A stretch of DNA of 64,000 bases from Coccinella septempunctata (lineage: Eukaryota; Arthropoda; Insecta; Coleoptera; Coccinellidae). The notes beneath the pieces are model-generated. The model had not been told where the DNA came from and did not search any database. It saw nothing but the letters and a program-made list of their open reading frames with translations. The position numbers and the translations under genes were made by a program. Each line of letters begins with the position of its first letter. Positions within the stretch are counted from its first letter, which is position 1. This document shows positions 1 to 10,932 of the stretch, in pieces. Where the stretch lies: the NCBI RefSeq assembly GCF_907165205.1, contig NC_058189.1, positions 16,180,001-16,244,000 of the forward strand. Reading direction: 5' to 3'.

Positions 1-423
1 ACATAAAAGTAACATTAAAAATAGACAAATTTAGATCACAGATTGCAGGTCATCTGTGTTCTAATACATGAGAACACATGATGGATTGGAATCACACTAA
101 AATTTTGATAAAACCGGATCATTATAAACGAAAAATTAAAAAGTCAACGTATATTTTGTTGAATCAAAATAATAATTTGGCCAATTTTGTTCCGAAGGAA
201 TAGATCGTATTTGGATTAGTTTACTGAGAAAAGAACTGACATTCGGTAATTTCAAAATTAAATGAATCGTGCGTTCACAAATGTCAATTGAGAAACTATA
301 ATAATAAAATTTTTAAGAATTCGTCTGATTCAGGGGTCTAATATAGAACCCGAAACGTTACAAAGATTTAACATAAACATTCATGTTTGGTAAGGCAACA
401 ATTTTTTCCATCTAATTTGCTCC
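1..423. other. No gene recognised
   Basis: AT-rich sequence with no open reading frame, repeat pair or motif that I can support. It runs up to the repeat unit that begins at about 424. Confidence 0.5.
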
Positions 424-800
424 TCACAAATTAGTGCAAGAATTTACGCAGGAGCAAATTGAGTTTTATTATTCATTTTTCATATTATCCTAATTTTCCG
501 TAGGTACCGAAGTACCCCTCAGAAGCTCTGTGAGCTTGTAAGAGTTCGGAGAATCAGTTGTGTTCTGTGTAGGCTTAGTTACTATATCCTTACGCCATGT
601 TGCACAGCACTGTTAATCCTAACTCAACAGTACGAACCCGTATCGCCTAGAAAATTTCTTTTCTAGCCCGAGATCGAACTCAGTACCTTGCGGTTGCAGT
701 ATATTAGGCCGACGCTCTAACCACCAAGCTACGCACGCTATATTCTTTCAAATTTTCAATTGATTTTGTTTCAGAGACTTGCAGTGAAAACCCAGAAGAA
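424..800. repeat. Interspersed repeat unit, split by a SINE
   Basis: Two parts of this stretch match 49013-49100 in the same order. The shared parts are a block containing GTGCAAGAATTTACGCAGG and a block containing TTTCAGAG followed by GTGAAAACCC. In the second copy they are separated by only about 20 bases, whereas here about 280 bases intervene, most of which is the tRNA-derived SINE at 484-742. The second copy therefore acts as an approximate empty site. The family of the repeat itself is unknown. The sequence TTTGCTCC near 417 and GGAGCAAA near 451 form a short inverted pair around the block. Confidence 0.5.
484..742 (-). mobile_element. tRNA-derived SINE
   Basis: Read on the minus strand, the sequence begins near 737 with a tRNA-like head. 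It has an A-box-like TAGCTTGGTGGTTAGAGCG and, about 35 bases on, a B-box-like GAGTTCGATCTCGG. These are the internal RNA polymerase III promoter boxes of a tRNA gene. The head is followed by about 190 bases of unrelated body, and there is no CCA-adjacent acceptor stem that closes, so it is a SINE rather than a tRNA gene. It interrupts a repeat found whole at 49013-49100. The family name is unknown, and exact ends and target duplication are uncertain by 10-20 bases. Confidence 0.6.
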
Positions 801-1179
801 TTTCAGAATGATCTTATCTGAATGAGGCTCAAAGGAATTAGAATTACAAAGGTTGTTTCAGCTCCAGTAGCCTTCTGAAAAAGCAAAAGATGCGTCTTTG
901 CAAATTCAAATCAGAACACCTTGAAAAAAATTGATGTTATGAAAATGCCTCGATTTTGTGATGCTGAAGAACATAATCAGCACTTCGTACATTGGCATTT
1001 CCAGTAGTACTGTAGTTTTGATATATTTCGTGATATAATTAATAATTAATATAATTAAAAATATCAGAATTCTTGATTTTCAAACTTACTAAGGAAAAAT
1101 AACAATAACAGTTAACTTGAAGGTTGTGTTTTTATAATTTGAACTTTGGAGGATAGATATCCAGAGATATTGAAAAGAA

Positions 1180-1262
1180 TAATTTATCCGCTGGTTGGGA
1201 ACTATGTTCAGAACTAACGGTTCGAACAAGATGGTGCACTTCCACATAGCACAGTTTGGTCC
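1180..1262 (+). pseudogene. Mariner-type transposase scrap
   Basis: A short plus-strand frame reads RFEQDGALPHSTVW. This matches the QDGAPPH block around the second catalytic aspartate of IS630/Tc1/mariner transposases, in the form seen in the DD41D-type gene at 50251-51336. A stop follows within 15 codons and I find no first-aspartate or third-aspartate block nearby, so only a fragment survives. Confidence 0.45.
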
Positions 1263-2864
1263 AGTTTTTCAGTCTCGGATTAATCGTTGATCCCAGTTCA
1301 ACCTGACAGAATTGAGAGGAACTCCCAAATATAATCTAGATAAACCGGGCGTGAATGTATGTAAAATATTACATATCCTATTGTTCTTATCTCTGGCCAC
1401 CACCTTAACCCAATCAACTACCACCCTTAAATCACTACATTTGGAAAAGGATAAAATTATGGTATATGCAACTTCCCTAACTGATAAAGAAAACTGCAAA
1501 CAACGGATCAGAAACGCATTTAGGTTAGCTTTGATTTAGAACAACCTCTACGTAAATTGATTTAGTTATTGAAAGAAATTCCTCATGAGATTAGGAGAGT
1601 AGTGCTTGGAACATTTCTGAGACAAGTGAACAAATGCCTTGACATGATCTTCAGAACATTGAGCATTTCGATAGTAATCAACATCATTAAAATAACTTTT
1701 TGGTTGAACGCGAAGAAACAAAACATGGCTTGAATAATAACTGAAAAAAACTTCACTGTTCCAAGGTCGAAGGCAAGTCACCTTTTTGATAATCCCGAAT
1801 AAAGAATAACTATTATAACTAATATAGAAAACTGAAAATGAATTCAATGAAATAATCTCAGAAGATTTCTTTTGTACTTCTGCGTATAATTTGGGTTGAG
1901 GTATCGAATGTAAGAGCTATTGAAATGAAAGCACTTTTTTTCCTCCTATCTGCATAACATACAGAACCGTTTCTAAATTAGAGTCACAAAAGAGGGGGGT
2001 GATTACCTGGATGATATCAAAGATAAAAATCTTTCAATCATTTTGGTACTCGAATGAAGTAAAAATAGATATATGGTTTTAATAAAACTGAGTTTTCAAC
2101 CATTTTCGAATAAATGGGTTTTTAAACCACTGAAACTGTTTTAATTTCAATTGTGGATTTTCATCTCAAGTATCGGCCACATCAATTCAATATTTTTTGG
2201 TATTCAAATGGTAGGGATTAACGTTTGAATTTTTTTAAGAATTGCTTTTATAGACTTGGTACATCTTAGGAATTAAATGACGTCTGCAGTTGCCAGACTG
2301 TCGAAATAATGCTATAATTTACTGCTGACATTAATTATAACGAATTAATTATGATTCATTCATAATCTAATGAAATAAATTTACTATATAAATGAAGGTA
2401 AATATTTCATATTTATAGCTTGTTCTCAGTGACATTTTTTTCTGAATGAGTTCACAAGCTTACTAAATGAGCAGGGAAGAATGGACCTTAAGGTTTCAGT
2501 GAAATGTAACCCCCTCACTTATTGAGCATCTATTTTTTTAATATTGAGACAAAATTGAGTTTGAAGAATTTCTGTCGACATAGAGACTGATCTCATCTCG
2601 ATCTGAACTGTTCGACAACTTTAGATCTTTACAACTGAACTTGAACGAATTATGTAATTCCAATTCACTTTGTAACGTCTTTTTCTCGGGGAACTTGAGC
2701 GCCAGCTATTTTTTAAAGGGAAAAAAGCAAACCTTCCCTGGTAGCTTCGAGTCGAAGACTAGGTTCCGCAGAGGCTGGCAAATTTTATTTGAAGAGCTCG
2801 ATATAATAGGTTGAACAGAAATAGTCTACTTTACACACTTGAAACTCGGAATTAGATACAAGTA
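1263..2864. other. No gene recognised
   Basis: AT-rich sequence with only short chance reading frames. Nothing in it resembles a domain, a terminal repeat or an RNA gene that I can recognise. Confidence 0.45.
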
Positions 2865-3535
2865 GTAATATAATGTGGTGAATTTACGGAGTAAAACGGA
2901 AGGAATGAAAAAGGGGTATCCGATCTCAAACGAGATACGGGGTTTACGGACTCGTCCGCCAGCCAGAACCTCAGAATCGCACTTAACGCACAATAGTGTC
3001 GGAACTCAGCAAGGTAATGGTTTGAGTAAGACGGCACAGACCTACGACGGTTCACCCCTAGGTGCTTTCTGCATCCCACGGGTATCCACTCCAGCAGAGT
3101 ATCTTACTAACAGTAGGGGTCTACACTGGAAAGTTAGGGAAAATTAAGGTAGGGCAGCCACCTGAAAGTGCGTTCTATACTCCCCGGGTATGTACACCAG
3201 CAGGGCATCGTACTAACTCGAAATGTGGCATAGGACGGGTGAGATTGGGGGCTGAGATTCCAAGAAAATAAAATGGAGTGTTGCTTAACCTCTGAATTCT
3301 GAACGGTTTAGCTGAATATCTAGCTCGTGCACCGAAAAAAAAAACCAAATTCAACCCTGAAGAAGATGCGAAAAAAAATTCCTTCAAAAATCAAAACTAA
3401 AACACTTATTCCTAAATCTCTACGACACCGGTTAACACAGTATTAACAGAAGTAGCATACGGAGAATAGACCTGTGGGGGCACATCTGCGTCTATACCCA
3501 CCGGGGGGTAGTGGAAACTAGATGTGCCCCTAATG
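2865..3535 (+). repeat. GC-richer leader-like segment with an internal duplication
   Basis: This block is clearly richer in G and C than its flanks. It carries a diverged direct duplication of about 36 bases at 3076-3111 and 3182-3217; both copies share CGGGTAT, CCAGCAG and TACTAAC. Purine-rich A runs follow near 3335-3380, then a hairpin-like GGGGGCACATCTG and AGATGTGCCCC pair at 3476-3532. The look is that of the 5' leader of a retroelement, but no coding region follows and I cannot name the family. Confidence 0.35.
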
Positions 3536-4576
3536 TCGAAAATCGGTCAAATTTGCATCGATGAAGATGTCTTAATTTCTCCTTATTGGTACTGGCGAAC
3601 AAAAACTAGGCTATCTTCCATTGAGGATGTTTTATACGGTGCGACATCGTTTTTCAGAATTGAAAACGGAATAAAAATGATGCCGAATGTTTACAGTTCC
3701 GAACGATGTCGGAATCCTGAATTGGAAACTGAAAATATTCCATTCAGAAATTATTCAAAACGAAATTAAAAATCTATTATAGAATGAGGGTGCATTTTCT
3801 GTCAAAAAATTAATCTACATGACAACTCTAATTCCATTAAAATTCTGACTGGGATGATGAACATTATTATAAGTACTTACTCAAACTGACAATTTTCCTC
3901 AGCCAAATAAAGATAAGAAAATGAGTAAATATACAGGAAATGAAATCTAAACACTTTTCTGAGCGGAAATATATCATGCATATGTATAGAGAAGAGAAGA
4001 TGAAGATAGAAATCACATGGATGCAAACTCACATATTGAGAAAGAATCAAATAATTGGAAAGACTTAATGACATAGTTTTTACTGAAATTTTGACGAACT
4101 ACATTAACGATATAATCATTCAGAATCACAGAGAACTATAAACTACCACTTCCAACAAAATTTCTTGTCTATACGAAAAATGAAAGAATTATCATTATTA
4201 GCATTATCAGTATGGAAAAGTGCCTGTGACAAGGAGAAATAACTCAACACATATCATGCATAATTGAAAATCTCCAGTTCTTTACCAACACAACAGAATT
4301 TCCCGACAGAATTTCCTTCGATTGCAATCACCAGACATGATCAATTATCCTTTATTTATTAACCTAAAAAGTCTATAATCTCTTTACACTTTATTATGTT
4401 TGTATGGACCCAGTACTGAGTACATTTTTTTTAATCCAATTTTTGTTGAAGGGGATAAATCCTGATTCCTGTACCGAATGGAAGTAAAAGTTCATTCATT
4501 TTCAAGACAATTTGATTCAACTCATTTCCGGATAAGCTTCAGTAAATTTAAAACAACTAATTCTTGTAATCAAGAA
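3536..4576. other. No gene recognised
   Basis: Low-complexity AT-rich sequence. The open frame at 3524-3769 has no recognisable motif and I do not call it a gene. Confidence 0.45.
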
Positions 4577-4674
4577 CTTGAGTAGGCTTCAATAATGTCA
4601 AAAAATTTGCAATATTATAGTAGTATCCTTAATTTGATTGCAAATTTCTTCGTCATTATTGAAGCCTACTCAAG
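4577..4674. mobile_element. Short hairpin MITE
   Basis: The two arms are perfect inverted repeats of 21 bases: the left arm begins CTTGAGTAGGCTTCAATAAT at 4577 and its reverse complement ends at 4674. The similarity continues inward, with AAATTTGCAAT on the left and ATTGCAAATTT on the right, leaving a loop of about 20 bases. It could fold into a near-complete hairpin about 98 bases long, the structure expected of a miniature inverted-repeat element. No coding content; the transposase family is unknown. Confidence 0.6.
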
Positions 4675-6120
4675 GGTCATAAATATTTACAAAGAACACA
4701 TATGGACTTAAGAGAGTCCACATAAAATCGAAGAACCTTCCAAAAAGAGTTTCCTTTGAATGTCGGGAGTTGCACTATTTATGAGTACAAACATGTAACT
4801 ACTTCGAGATTTTGAATCGAAAAAGTTGCGCCCGTCACTTAATCAAACAACTTGCTACCTATATCAACACTCATCCTGTTTTCTGACTGTTCATGTATAA
4901 TCTTCTCTTTACTTCAACACTGCTTCGATACGTATTGTTCTAATGGTAAGATCATTCGATACCCAGAGATCACACTATACAAATAGCATTCTCTGTATAA
5001 CGGCACTTAGTTTCTTGTACATTTCCAATCCGAGGCCACAAATGCAATGCATGGCAGCCAGCATTTGTCAAAATCTTTTTAGTGGATGCTTCGTATCGAG
5101 AATTCACCCTATAGTTGACTACCCCGAAAGAGTAGCTGACTAGCCATGTGTTCTTATCAGAAGATGTATTTGTATCATTATTACATAATATTTCGCGAGA
5201 AGTGATTATACTATCTCTCATTAGAAATCAATTTGTCTTTGTTATAAAACACCCCTGTACTCTCAATTTACTTTGCACAATTTATCCAATAATCGCAAAA
5301 ATGATGTTTCCGTTTTTTGTCTCATTGTGAACGGTATATGACTAACTGCGAAGTTTTTTAGGACGTTGAGGTTTATATGAAGTTTTTTCCACATTTCGGC
5401 ATGTAGAATCAAATCCTTAAACTTGTTTACGTTGATTTCGCACACCTTGGGTAATATCGAATCGCTTTCACTTAGTTCTCATAACATAGGGTTTGAAACT
5501 TTCTTCCCATTAATTTACAGAGTTATTTTTCGAAGAATAAACGGTGAAGTTGTTGAATATCTGATAAAATGTTTGACAGTTTCGTCTGCGAAATAAGAAA
5601 AATGCTCCTCCTTTCTCCGAGACAAATTTATTTCCTTCAGCATGTAGAGTATATTCGGAAAATAAATCTTCTGGCAGAAAGGGATTTCCAAATGTCATAC
5701 ATTCGTTTATTTTCAATAGAAATTCAAGTGATTGATGCTGCCTGGGAAAAAAACAATATTTGTGGTTTCTGGTTATGAAAACTTTTCGCCCTTGTACCGG
5801 AGGGGATTTTTCCAGAGGGTTGAGTTTCAGTGAATACAGATTCACGGAATTGAAACTAGAGAATTTCAGTGGTTATTTTTAAAATGAATAATATATAGAT
5901 TAGATATGTCCCAATGAACTGTTTCTGTTATCCCTATTTGTCTTATATGTGGACACCAATCAATAGAACTTTTGAACCGATTTCGAAAATTCTCCTTAGT
6001 AAAGCGCCCTAATAGTTGGGGAGCAAACGATGCAAAATCGGGATTTATTCGTGGATAGTGGAGACCCAGTGGATTTTGAAGGTTATATGGTAGAAAGAAA
6101 AAAAGGTTCTATGATGTATG
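4675..6120. other. No gene recognised
   Basis: AT-rich sequence. A 111-codon minus-strand frame at 5510-5845 overlaps a 69-codon plus-strand frame, and neither has a domain I recognise, so I treat both as chance. Confidence 0.4.
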
Positions 6121-6122
6121 TA

Positions 6123-8543
6123 TATGTCGCAGGCTTATCCTAATATCAGTCTTATTATAATACGCCTAGGCTTTTTCGATATGACTAGGCGAATTGTAAA
6201 ACTAACAAAGTAAATGAAAACCGGACAAAATGACTGATTATTTAAGACGTGTTATAATACGCCTGACGCTTCTTAGTCTTATTGTTATTGTACGTGATGT
6301 TTTTAGAATTTGACTGTATAAAATACGTCTTATTATAATACGACTGGCAGTGTACCAGGCAAATCATAGAAATCCCTTATAGGACAAAAAAATAAATAAT
6401 TATAGATTTTCATCATTTATTACAACATGGTCCACCCTTATCATATTTGCTTGTATATTTCATATGGGATTTCATTTGGTTTGCGAGAACACTCTTTGAA
6501 TACCTGTCCTTAGAATTTTGGGAATAATCTTAAAGCTTTCCTTGAGGAAATTATACTATTCTCTGGAATATTAATCACTTCATATATATATATCACGGAT
6601 TCTTTACAGCTGTCGCCGTTTCTCCGTCCCCAACTTCCATTTTTTCCTGTCGTGACATGTATCCTCCTCCAGACCTCTGGCCTCTTCCACATCGTCCCTC
6701 CAACTTCTCCGTGGTCTTCCCCTCTTCCTTCGTTCTGGTGGTACCCATTCTGAAATCTTTCGGGGCCATCTGTCGTCTAGCATTCTCTTTACATGTCCAA
6801 ACCAAATCAATTGCCTTCTTTCAATCTCTTCCGCTATTGACCGACCCATATCCATTTCTGCTCTTATAATTTCATTCCTAACTCTTTCTAATCTTGATCG
6901 TCTACAGCTTCTTCTAAGGAAATCCATTTCGGTTGCCATAATCTTTCTCTTATTTATCTGCGATACATCCCACACTTCCGCCCCATACAGTGCTACACTT
7001 TGCACCATACTTCTGTATATATGTTTCTTGGTACTCTTAGTTATATTTTTGTCCCACAGCAGAGAATTAAGTGTGCGTGTAACGGTTCTTCCTTTATTGA
7101 TTCTCTCCTGTATCTCGTCCTTACTGTTCCCTTGTTTATTCAGAATAGCCCCCAGATAATTGCATTTTTCTACTCCCCTAATCATTTCATTGTCCAAGTT
7201 CAGATTTTTTATTTCTTCGTCGCCCACTATGAGATATTCGCATTTGGACATGTTCAGGGTCAATCCCGCCAGCTCATATTCCTCCTTCAGTTTTCGGACC
7301 ATATACGCAAGGTCGTCTTCATCTTCGGCTACTACGATCTGATCATCAGCAAAGTACAACGTGAACAGGTTATCATCTCCCACTTTCATTCCCATATTCC
7401 TGCATTTTTTTGTCCATCTCACTAGGGATCTGTCCAAATAAATCTTGAAGAGAGTTGGGGACAGACAACAGCCCTGTCTCAGGCCTTTTGAGGTTTCAAA
7501 GGAATGAGTCAGTTTATTCCCTAGTTTAATTCTAGCATGGTTCTGTTTATAGTAGTTTTTAACAGCCATAATAAGATTTGCACCTATCCCTAGATCCTCC
7601 ATTGCCTGCCACATTTGTGAGACCGGTACGCTATCGTACGCCTTCTCAAGATCGATCAGTGCTATATGTGTTTCTCTATTGCGTTGTACCCTCTTCTCTA
7701 CAGCGATTTTTATTGTGAAGATATTGTCTACTGTTGACCGTCCCGCTCGGAATCCAGCTTGTTCTTCAGGTTGCCTAGTCTTGATCTCTTCCTCAATTAG
7801 GTTTTTTAAAATTCTGGAGTAAACTCTTCCAATGGTAGGGATCACTGCGATTCCTCTGTGTAATTCCTAGGGTCAGATTTTGATCCTTTTTTATGAATTG
7901 GTGAAATGTAAGATGTTCGCCACTCTTCTGGGGGTTCTTCACCATTCAAACAGCGTTCGAACAGTTTTCTGAGCATTTCAAATAGTTTAGCAGGGCACTT
8001 CATTACTGTGGCAAAATTATCATTCGAAACCATCGGTTTAACAGTCCATGGATGGTACCAATTTGGTGAACATCATTGGAGATTTTTTACTATGGTTCCT
8101 AAGATATTTTTGGAATCCAGAGGTCCTCTATCAAGGAACTTCGATTGCTTCGATGGCTACAAGAAGTCTCAATTTCTTATTACTCACGTTCAGCATTTTT
8201 TCTGCAGTCTTTTTTGGCCCATTACATTACACTTCTACTAGTCTTTTTTTGGTCATTATCACTATTTCTTCATTTTTGCGTCAATTGCACAATTAGCATG
8301 ACAAGCCGTCAGTCCTTTTACCATACGACGAGTATAATCAATCAGAATCCAAAGTATTCACGCTTTTTTAAATTTTGACAATAATAAGCCTAATGAGCAG
8401 CAGCCGTATTATAATACGCCTCAAATTGTCAGTCAAACTGTGAGTTCCTGGATTATTGCTATGGTATTGCAATATGCCTAGTCGTATTGTAAAAGCCTAG
8501 GCGTATTATAATATGACTGATTTTACAATAAGACTACGACATA
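6123..8543. mobile_element. TIR element enclosing an RTE-like LINE
   Basis: The left end (6123-6200) and the reverse complement of the right end (about 8466-8543) align over roughly 75 bases with scattered mismatches. Both read TATGTCG, then ATTATAATACGCCTAGGC, then ACTAGGC. A TA flanks each end, as in Tc1/mariner-type target duplications. Further ATTATAATACG motifs sit inside both arms (6250, 6325, 8410). The only coding content is the 5'-truncated RTE-like LINE at 6590-8040, which I infer was inserted into a non-autonomous element. Its right flanking TA adjoins the next element at 8548. Confidence 0.55.
6604..8033 (-). pseudogene. RTE-like LINE reverse transcriptase, truncated and frameshifted
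   Basis: The frames 7842-8033 and 6604-7845 overlap by four bases in different frames and together give most of a LINE reverse transcriptase. The first carries TSYISPIHKKGSKSDPRNY, and the second EEQAGFRAGRST, IDLEKAYDSVP (motif A), GLRQGCCLSP and LYFADDQ (motif C). A C-terminal region follows with MVQSVALYGAEVW and a basic RRKRGRPRRSWRDD stretch, as in RTE-group and related insect LINEs. The endonuclease and 5' part are missing, and one frameshift near 7843 breaks the domain. The stop is followed on the minus strand by a short tail and an AT dinucleotide run near 6585-6597, taken as the LINE 3' end. It cannot make a working protein. Confidence 0.75.
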
Positions 8544-8547
8544 TATA

Positions 8548-9762
8548 GGGGAAAGTGGGGAATTGGGAACACTTAATTTCAAACTCTGAAAAATTATACA
8601 AAAAATCACTAAAAGTATTAAACTTTCATTGAAAAATGAACTTTGCTCATTTATGTACTAATCGGAAACAAAAAACTATAAAAAAATCAACGTTTACTAA
8701 AATATATCAACGAAATCAAAAAATACTATCGTTTCTATTTACCCGACACCCTATGGGGTAATTGTGAACAGTCCTGGAGCAAATAAAAATAATTAGAAAT
8801 GGCACATATCACACAAGTATCCACGTCTTGTTTCTCTTGCAGTACATTGTGCCCCTAGTTTACAGGTACCTCATATGATCCAATCCTCCATTGGTGGGGC
8901 TTCATACCTTACATAGCAAATTATGCAGAAAAATTCTTTTTCTGTGTGACCTTGGTTCAATTTCTCAGTCCTTTGCTTTTGGCGTGTCTCTTTGTACCCT
9001 CTTTATGTTGGTTTCAGGTTCTTTATGTTAAATTTTTTCCTTCTTAACATTTCTCTGTAGGTATTTGCCTTCTTTGCTTTTCTTCGTGTTGATTTTTCAT
9101 TAGTGAACTTGATAATATCTTGAATTCATTTTGTTTCAATTTTTGGAACAGAGTATTTAGTTCAAGCTTAGCCTAATGTGAGCTTTTCGTTTCTTAAATC
9201 TTCAAACACTCAGCAGGGATATTCAATTTTATATTTAGTTTCGGTCTTCTTTGTATAATTTCTTGGCATCTAGGTAGAACATATTTCAACGTTAATATAT
9301 TTGTTAACCATCAACCAGAGCAGTACAGGAGTAATTGGGAACACAAGGGATATAAGGAACGTTCCCAATTACCCACCTGACATCGTTCCTAATTACCCCA
9401 AGTTATCAAAAGAATTAAAAATGGCTGGTATTCACTTACCCATTTTCTTTCAACTTCAAATCACGTAGGTTTTGGAAAAACATAGTACCAGTATGGAATC
9501 AACAAAATATGGCACCTCTAAACTTCAAAATAAGATAGTTACAATTATTATTAACACACGAAAAATTTATAGTTGAAATGCGGAATCCATTCATCGACTC
9601 ACTGTAACAGGAAATATGCAACTTATCGCCGCAACTTTTGAGTAAGCCCTGAGAATCGCCAGATGCATCCGTTGAAAATGTAGAAGACAGTGTCGCACAT
9701 GAGGAAGTATTTTTTATCTAGCTGTTCCCAATTACCCGCCGTTCCCAATTACCCCACTCTCC
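8548..9762. mobile_element. Non-autonomous TIR element with repeated GGGTAATTGGGAAC motif
   Basis: The ends are inverted repeats of about 22 bases, GGGAAAGTGGGG at 8549 with GTTCCCAATTACCCCACT at 9741-9758. The motif GGGTAATTGGGAAC recurs seven times: plus-oriented at 8557, 8755 and 9328, and minus-oriented at 9361, 9385, 9724 and 9741. All plus copies lie left of all minus copies. No transposase frame is present in the 1.2 kb. A TA precedes the left end but none is clear on the right. Terminal and subterminal copies of one motif suggest transposase-binding sites; a pogo/Tigger or jerky-type mobilising transposase is a guess. Confidence 0.55.
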
Positions 9763-9814
9763 AATTCCAGCGTTGGGGACAGCGTCTGCAGTTTTTCAAA
9801 GATCTAAAAAAAAG

Positions 9815-10793
9815 GCGAGCGGTGTCAGATTAAGATACTGTATATGTCCTTCGTGTCTCTAATAATGAGTTCATGTTAATCCGACAGTTTGCGTGGTGGG
9901 GCAGGATGTACGCAAGAGTTGAAAATGGTAAAACAAATTTTTTTCCGAACGTGTTATACTTTCAGAGGATATGTTTATTGGACCCAAAAGAAGTTACTTT
10001 TCAAGAGACTGACAATTCGGACATAACTCAAGGTCAGAGCGGTCCTTTGAGAATGCAGATAACAAAATCGTTACTTGTACTTATTCAAGCGTGTCAGATT
10101 TCCATGCAGATGGTTAATCTGGGTGTTGCAGACCTGTTGACCCATCAGTCTGACACTAATCAGGTGGGAATTTCTTAATCTGACAGTTTGAAGATGAAAA
10201 CGAAGCAAATTTTGAAAATATCTCCCTTCTTATTCCTATAATCGTTATTGTAAACATTATAAAGGTTGAAGATATCAAAATTCTATACAACTTTTGTTTG
10301 AAGCAATTTCTCATTACCTCAACCGTTTTCGAGCTAGAGGGTGATGAGCGCGAGGAGATTAGTCATGCATGCGAAAGGCAAGGTCATTGTAAAATTCCAG
10401 TCTAATATAAATTCATCGCAATATATCTCAAGAACGAATGGTCGTAAAAAAAATTACTTCGAACGAAATGTGGAGGAAATGTTATGCTCTGCAATCTTTA
10501 TAATTAATGCTAAAACGATCCGAAGCCCAGGAAAGGAGATAATTAGAAAAAACTTTTTAATGATCTTTATAGCCAATTTTTATTGTTTCGTCTTGCTGAA
10601 ACTGTCACATTTTTTCTTTTATTTTTGAATCATTATCTTCAGAATAAAAAAACCACGGCGCTCGAGAATGTGGCTTTTTTTTGCAAGTTTGGCGCCCTCC
10701 CACACATCTTCGTCACGCTTAAATTGTCAGATTAAGGGAAGGTATACTATCCAACATGTAATTAACCACATATATCTTAATCTGAAACGCTCG
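9815..10793. mobile_element. Possible TIR element with CTTAATCTGA motifs
   Basis: The left edge GCGAGCGG followed by GTCAGATTAAGAT (9815-9836) is mirrored by ATCTTAATCTGAAACGCTCG (10774-10793). The core TCAGATTAAG also occurs near 9872, 10174 and 10727 on one strand or the other. The 101-codon plus-strand frame at 9873-10178 has no recognisable domain. I infer a non-autonomous element of about 1 kb. The inverted repeats are only about 20 bases, so the call is tentative. Confidence 0.35.
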
Positions 10794-10846
10794 AGAAGGT
10801 ATCGAAATTACATAGTCGGCACTTTTTATACCCTGTACTGTAATCT

Positions 10847-10932
10847 TGCTGGATTGGAAGAAAGGGACATTTTGAGTGGCCACCCAGATCACCGGATCTG
10901 GCACCACTGGACTTTTTTATGAGGTCACCTTA
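10847..10932 (+). pseudogene. DD41D-type transposase fragment
   Basis: The plus-strand frame reads WIGRKGHFEWPPRSPDLAPL and continues DFF before a stop. This is the block carrying the third catalytic aspartate in the insect DUF4817/DDE_3-like transposases, including the intact gene at 50251-51336. Only this one block of about 28 residues survives. Confidence 0.65.

Noticed and set aside
660..742. Possible functional tRNA gene on the minus strand
   Set aside because: A and B boxes are present but the acceptor stem does not close and a long non-tRNA body follows, so it is scored as a SINE.
5510..5845. 111-codon minus-strand open frame
   Set aside because: No domain or signal recognised; an overlapping plus-strand frame of similar quality exists, and such lengths arise by chance in AT-rich DNA.
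6604..7845. Plus-strand frames antisense to the RTE-like RT (for example 7000-7425)
   Set aside because: These are antisense shadows of the reverse transcriptase frame, with low-complexity Phe/Ser content.
9873..10178. 101-codon plus-strand open frame
   Set aside because: Lies inside a repeat-bordered segment, with no recognisable motif and no splice or promoter context.
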